A stretch of 64,000 bases of DNA, from NCBI GenBank assembly GCA_001600695.1, contig BCKQ01000020.1:170084-234083 (forward strand). Direction: 5' to 3'. The notes under the pieces were generated by a model. The model did not search any database. It was not told the DNA's origin and saw only the letters and a program-made list of their open reading frames with translations. Positions 62,651 to 64,000 of this stretch are shown in pieces (position 1 is the stretch's first letter; every line of letters starts with the position of its first letter). Position numbers and translations under genes: made by a program. The DNA is from Ascoidea asiatica (taxonomy: Eukaryota > Ascomycota > Saccharomycetes > Ascoideales > Ascoideaceae).

Positions 62651-63690
62651 AATGGAACAGTGAGCATTTGAAAGATGAACTTTTTCAGAGACTTCCTTAA
62701 ACTTATCTTCACTTAAAACAATAGCTAAACGATCTTTAATTCTAATACGTAGTTGATTATCATAGAAAATAAAGTTAGTAAAGATAAATTTAGAAGTCAT
62801 ATTTTTAGGAATTTCTTTATTTTGAAAAAATTCTTTAAATCTAATAAGATCGACTTCACACAAATCCTTANTTGATTTGATGGTTTTGATCTGAGTTTCA
62901 GTTTCATTAAGTTCATCAATTTCCATTAATGTCTCATTTGCTTTTTCATCAACCANATCAGTCCTTCTTGATANTAAATCAGGAACCANATTTTGTTTTC
63001 CAGGCTTATATTGAATATCACAATCATAATNTTCAATGATTTCAATGAATTTNCTAACTCTTTTTCCAGGATCTGATTTAGTTCTAATATATTGAAGAGA
63101 TTCATGATCGGTTCTAACAATAATTTTGCANCCTTCAATATATTTTTGAAAATGAATCAATGAATGAACAACAGCTAAAAGTTCTCTCTCTTGAGCGGAA
63201 TACTTTTGTTGTGTTTTTGAAAACTTTCTTGATTCAAAAGCAACAGGATATAATTGGATCTTTCCAATGTTCTCATTTTTATAGGGTTGGAGTAATACAC
63301 AACCTAAAGCAAAGTCAGAAGCATCAGTTTCTAAAATTGCAACTCTCTCAGGATCAAATGCTTTTAAAACAGGAGCAGTAGTTAATGTTTTTTTCATTGA
63401 TGTAAAGCATTCAATTAGAGAAGGTTTTAATTCAATTTTTGTTCCTGGTTCACGAGACCCAACCAATAAATCTTTAAGTGGGATCATTTGTTGAGAAAAA
63501 TTTGAGATAAATTTTCGGTAATATGAGCATAAGTTAATGAAACCTCTTATATCAGTAATTGATTTTGGTAATGGCCAATTTAAGATTTTCTCGATCTTTC
63601 TAGGATGAGTTTTGATTCCTTCTCAGGAAACAATATGTCCTAGAAATTTAACTTCTTTGCAAAAGAATTTTGACTTCTTCACATTTAATT
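62624..63690 (-). pseudogene. RNase H domain and end of reverse transcriptase, Ty3/gypsy pol
   Basis: The RNase H domain spans about 63320-62950: LETDASDFALGCVLLQ, then SAQERELLAVVHSLIHFQKY and IVRTDHESLQYI, closing with the tether-like QYKPGKQN-VPDL-SRR. Upstream (63690-63487) the frame encodes the RT thumb region (HIVS-stop-EGIKTHPRKIEKIL, then INLCSYYRKFISNFSQQ) with an in-frame TGA at 63623-63625. Ten or so ambiguous bases fall in this part, several at otherwise conserved codons. That suggests the assembly merged different copies of the element. Confidence 0.88.
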
Positions 63691-64000
63691 GATGTTTTTT
63701 TTTTCAAGTTCGGTAAGGACATCATTAACTTGATCAATATGATCTGCTTTATTATGGCTGTAAATAATTATATCATCAACATAAACCATAACATAAGGTA
63801 GGTGGCCTAAAATTTTCATCATAAATGATTGAAAGGTATAAGTACCATTGACTAAGCCAAAAGGCATGACATTGAATTTATAATGACCTGAATTGGAAGA
63901 AAAGCAGTTTTAGCTTTACTATAATTATCTAAAGCAATTTGGTAAAAGCCATTTTTCATATCCAAACAAGTGAAGTATTTAGCACCATTGAGTTTATTTA
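63685..64000 (-). pseudogene. reverse transcriptase palm domain, Ty3/gypsy pol
   Basis: Reads KLNGAKYFTCLDMKNGFYQI, with the first catalytic Asp in LDMKNGFYQI, then after a frameshift near 63900 MPFGLVNGTYTFQSFM and VMVYVDDIIIYS, which carries the YVDD active-site box. The frame then ends at TAA near 63685 because of a ten-base A run. The N-terminal RT part continues outside the window. Confidence 0.88.

Larger units (their letters stand above)
61560..64000 (-). mobile_element. Ty3/gypsy LTR retrotransposon, 3' part, degenerate, cut by window end
   Basis: Domain order on the minus strand is reverse transcriptase, RNase H, integrase, then LTR. Integrase after RT and RNase H is diagnostic of the Ty3/gypsy group. 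At least three frameshifts (about 63900, 63700 and 62640), one in-frame TGA (63623-63625) and several ambiguous bases break pol, so this copy cannot be autonomous as read. All frameshifts are in short homopolymers. Gag, protease and the 5' LTR would lie beyond 64000. Confidence 0.92.

Noticed and set aside
1-64000. TGA reassigned to a sense codon
   Set aside because: In-frame TGA is seen in three places, but EMP47, CMR1, DFM1 and aldolase copy 1 end at TGA exactly where their families end, so TGA works as a stop here.
1-64000. CRISPR array, bacterial operon or prophage
   Set aside because: Gene content, intron and tRNA are eukaryotic; the short tandem repeats are microsatellites without spacers.

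Overview
The window is nuclear DNA of a very AT-rich budding-yeast-type fungus (Saccharomycotina). Long runs of Asn, Lys and Ile codons run through most proteins, genes are compact and mostly intronless, and the one intron I can support has a yeast GTAAGT donor and a TACTAAT branch point. Most housekeeping genes are recognisable yeast genes: EMP47-type lectin, Derlin (DFM1), peroxisomal carrier (ANT1), CMR1, TOF1, spermidine synthase (SPE3), ATP synthase subunit 4 (ATP4), the ASCC3-type helicase SLH1 and an AP180 clathrin adaptor. I cannot name the species from sequence alone.

Layout. 0.4-12 kb: EMP47, a tandem pair of small membrane proteins, the first velvet-like gene, a secreted nucleoside-hydrolase-like protein, tRNA-Ser(AGA), DFM1 and ANT1. 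12-18.5 kb: a long gene-poor stretch with unusual GC-rich islands, a velvet-like gene and a decayed velvet-like pseudogene. 18.5-27 kb: sugar-porter-family transporter, CMR1 and TOF1. 27.5-44.3 kb: a dense cluster of velvet-like genes interrupted only by SPE3 and a class II aldolase/adducin gene. 45-58.3 kb: a possible ECM11-like gene, ATP4, SLH1, a gene fragment, an AP180 gene with an in-frame TGA, and a second aldolase copy. 59-64 kb: an Asn-rich unknown gene and the 3' part of a degenerate Ty3/gypsy retrotransposon with an LTR.

The main discovery candidate is the velvet-like family. Eleven loci across about 40 kb (4.3-44.3 kb) encode a domain with the order of motifs seen in fungal velvet regulators (VeA, VelB, VosA): a GRPxGxxxKRRLxP-xIIxL block, a central LxG segment, an F-DxxxLG-xxxGxYxLxFxL block, and a closing G-x-I-x-V-x-S block. 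They fall into three sequence groups that I call A, B and C. Some copies are nearly identical and others are broken. To my knowledge velvet regulators are described from filamentous fungi and reported missing from model budding yeasts, so an expanding, decaying velvet-like array in a yeast would be new. The assignment rests on motif reading only.

Caveat on broken genes: many frameshifts here lie in homopolymer runs, and several ambiguous bases (N) are present. Some apparent pseudogenes may therefore be sequencing or assembly errors.
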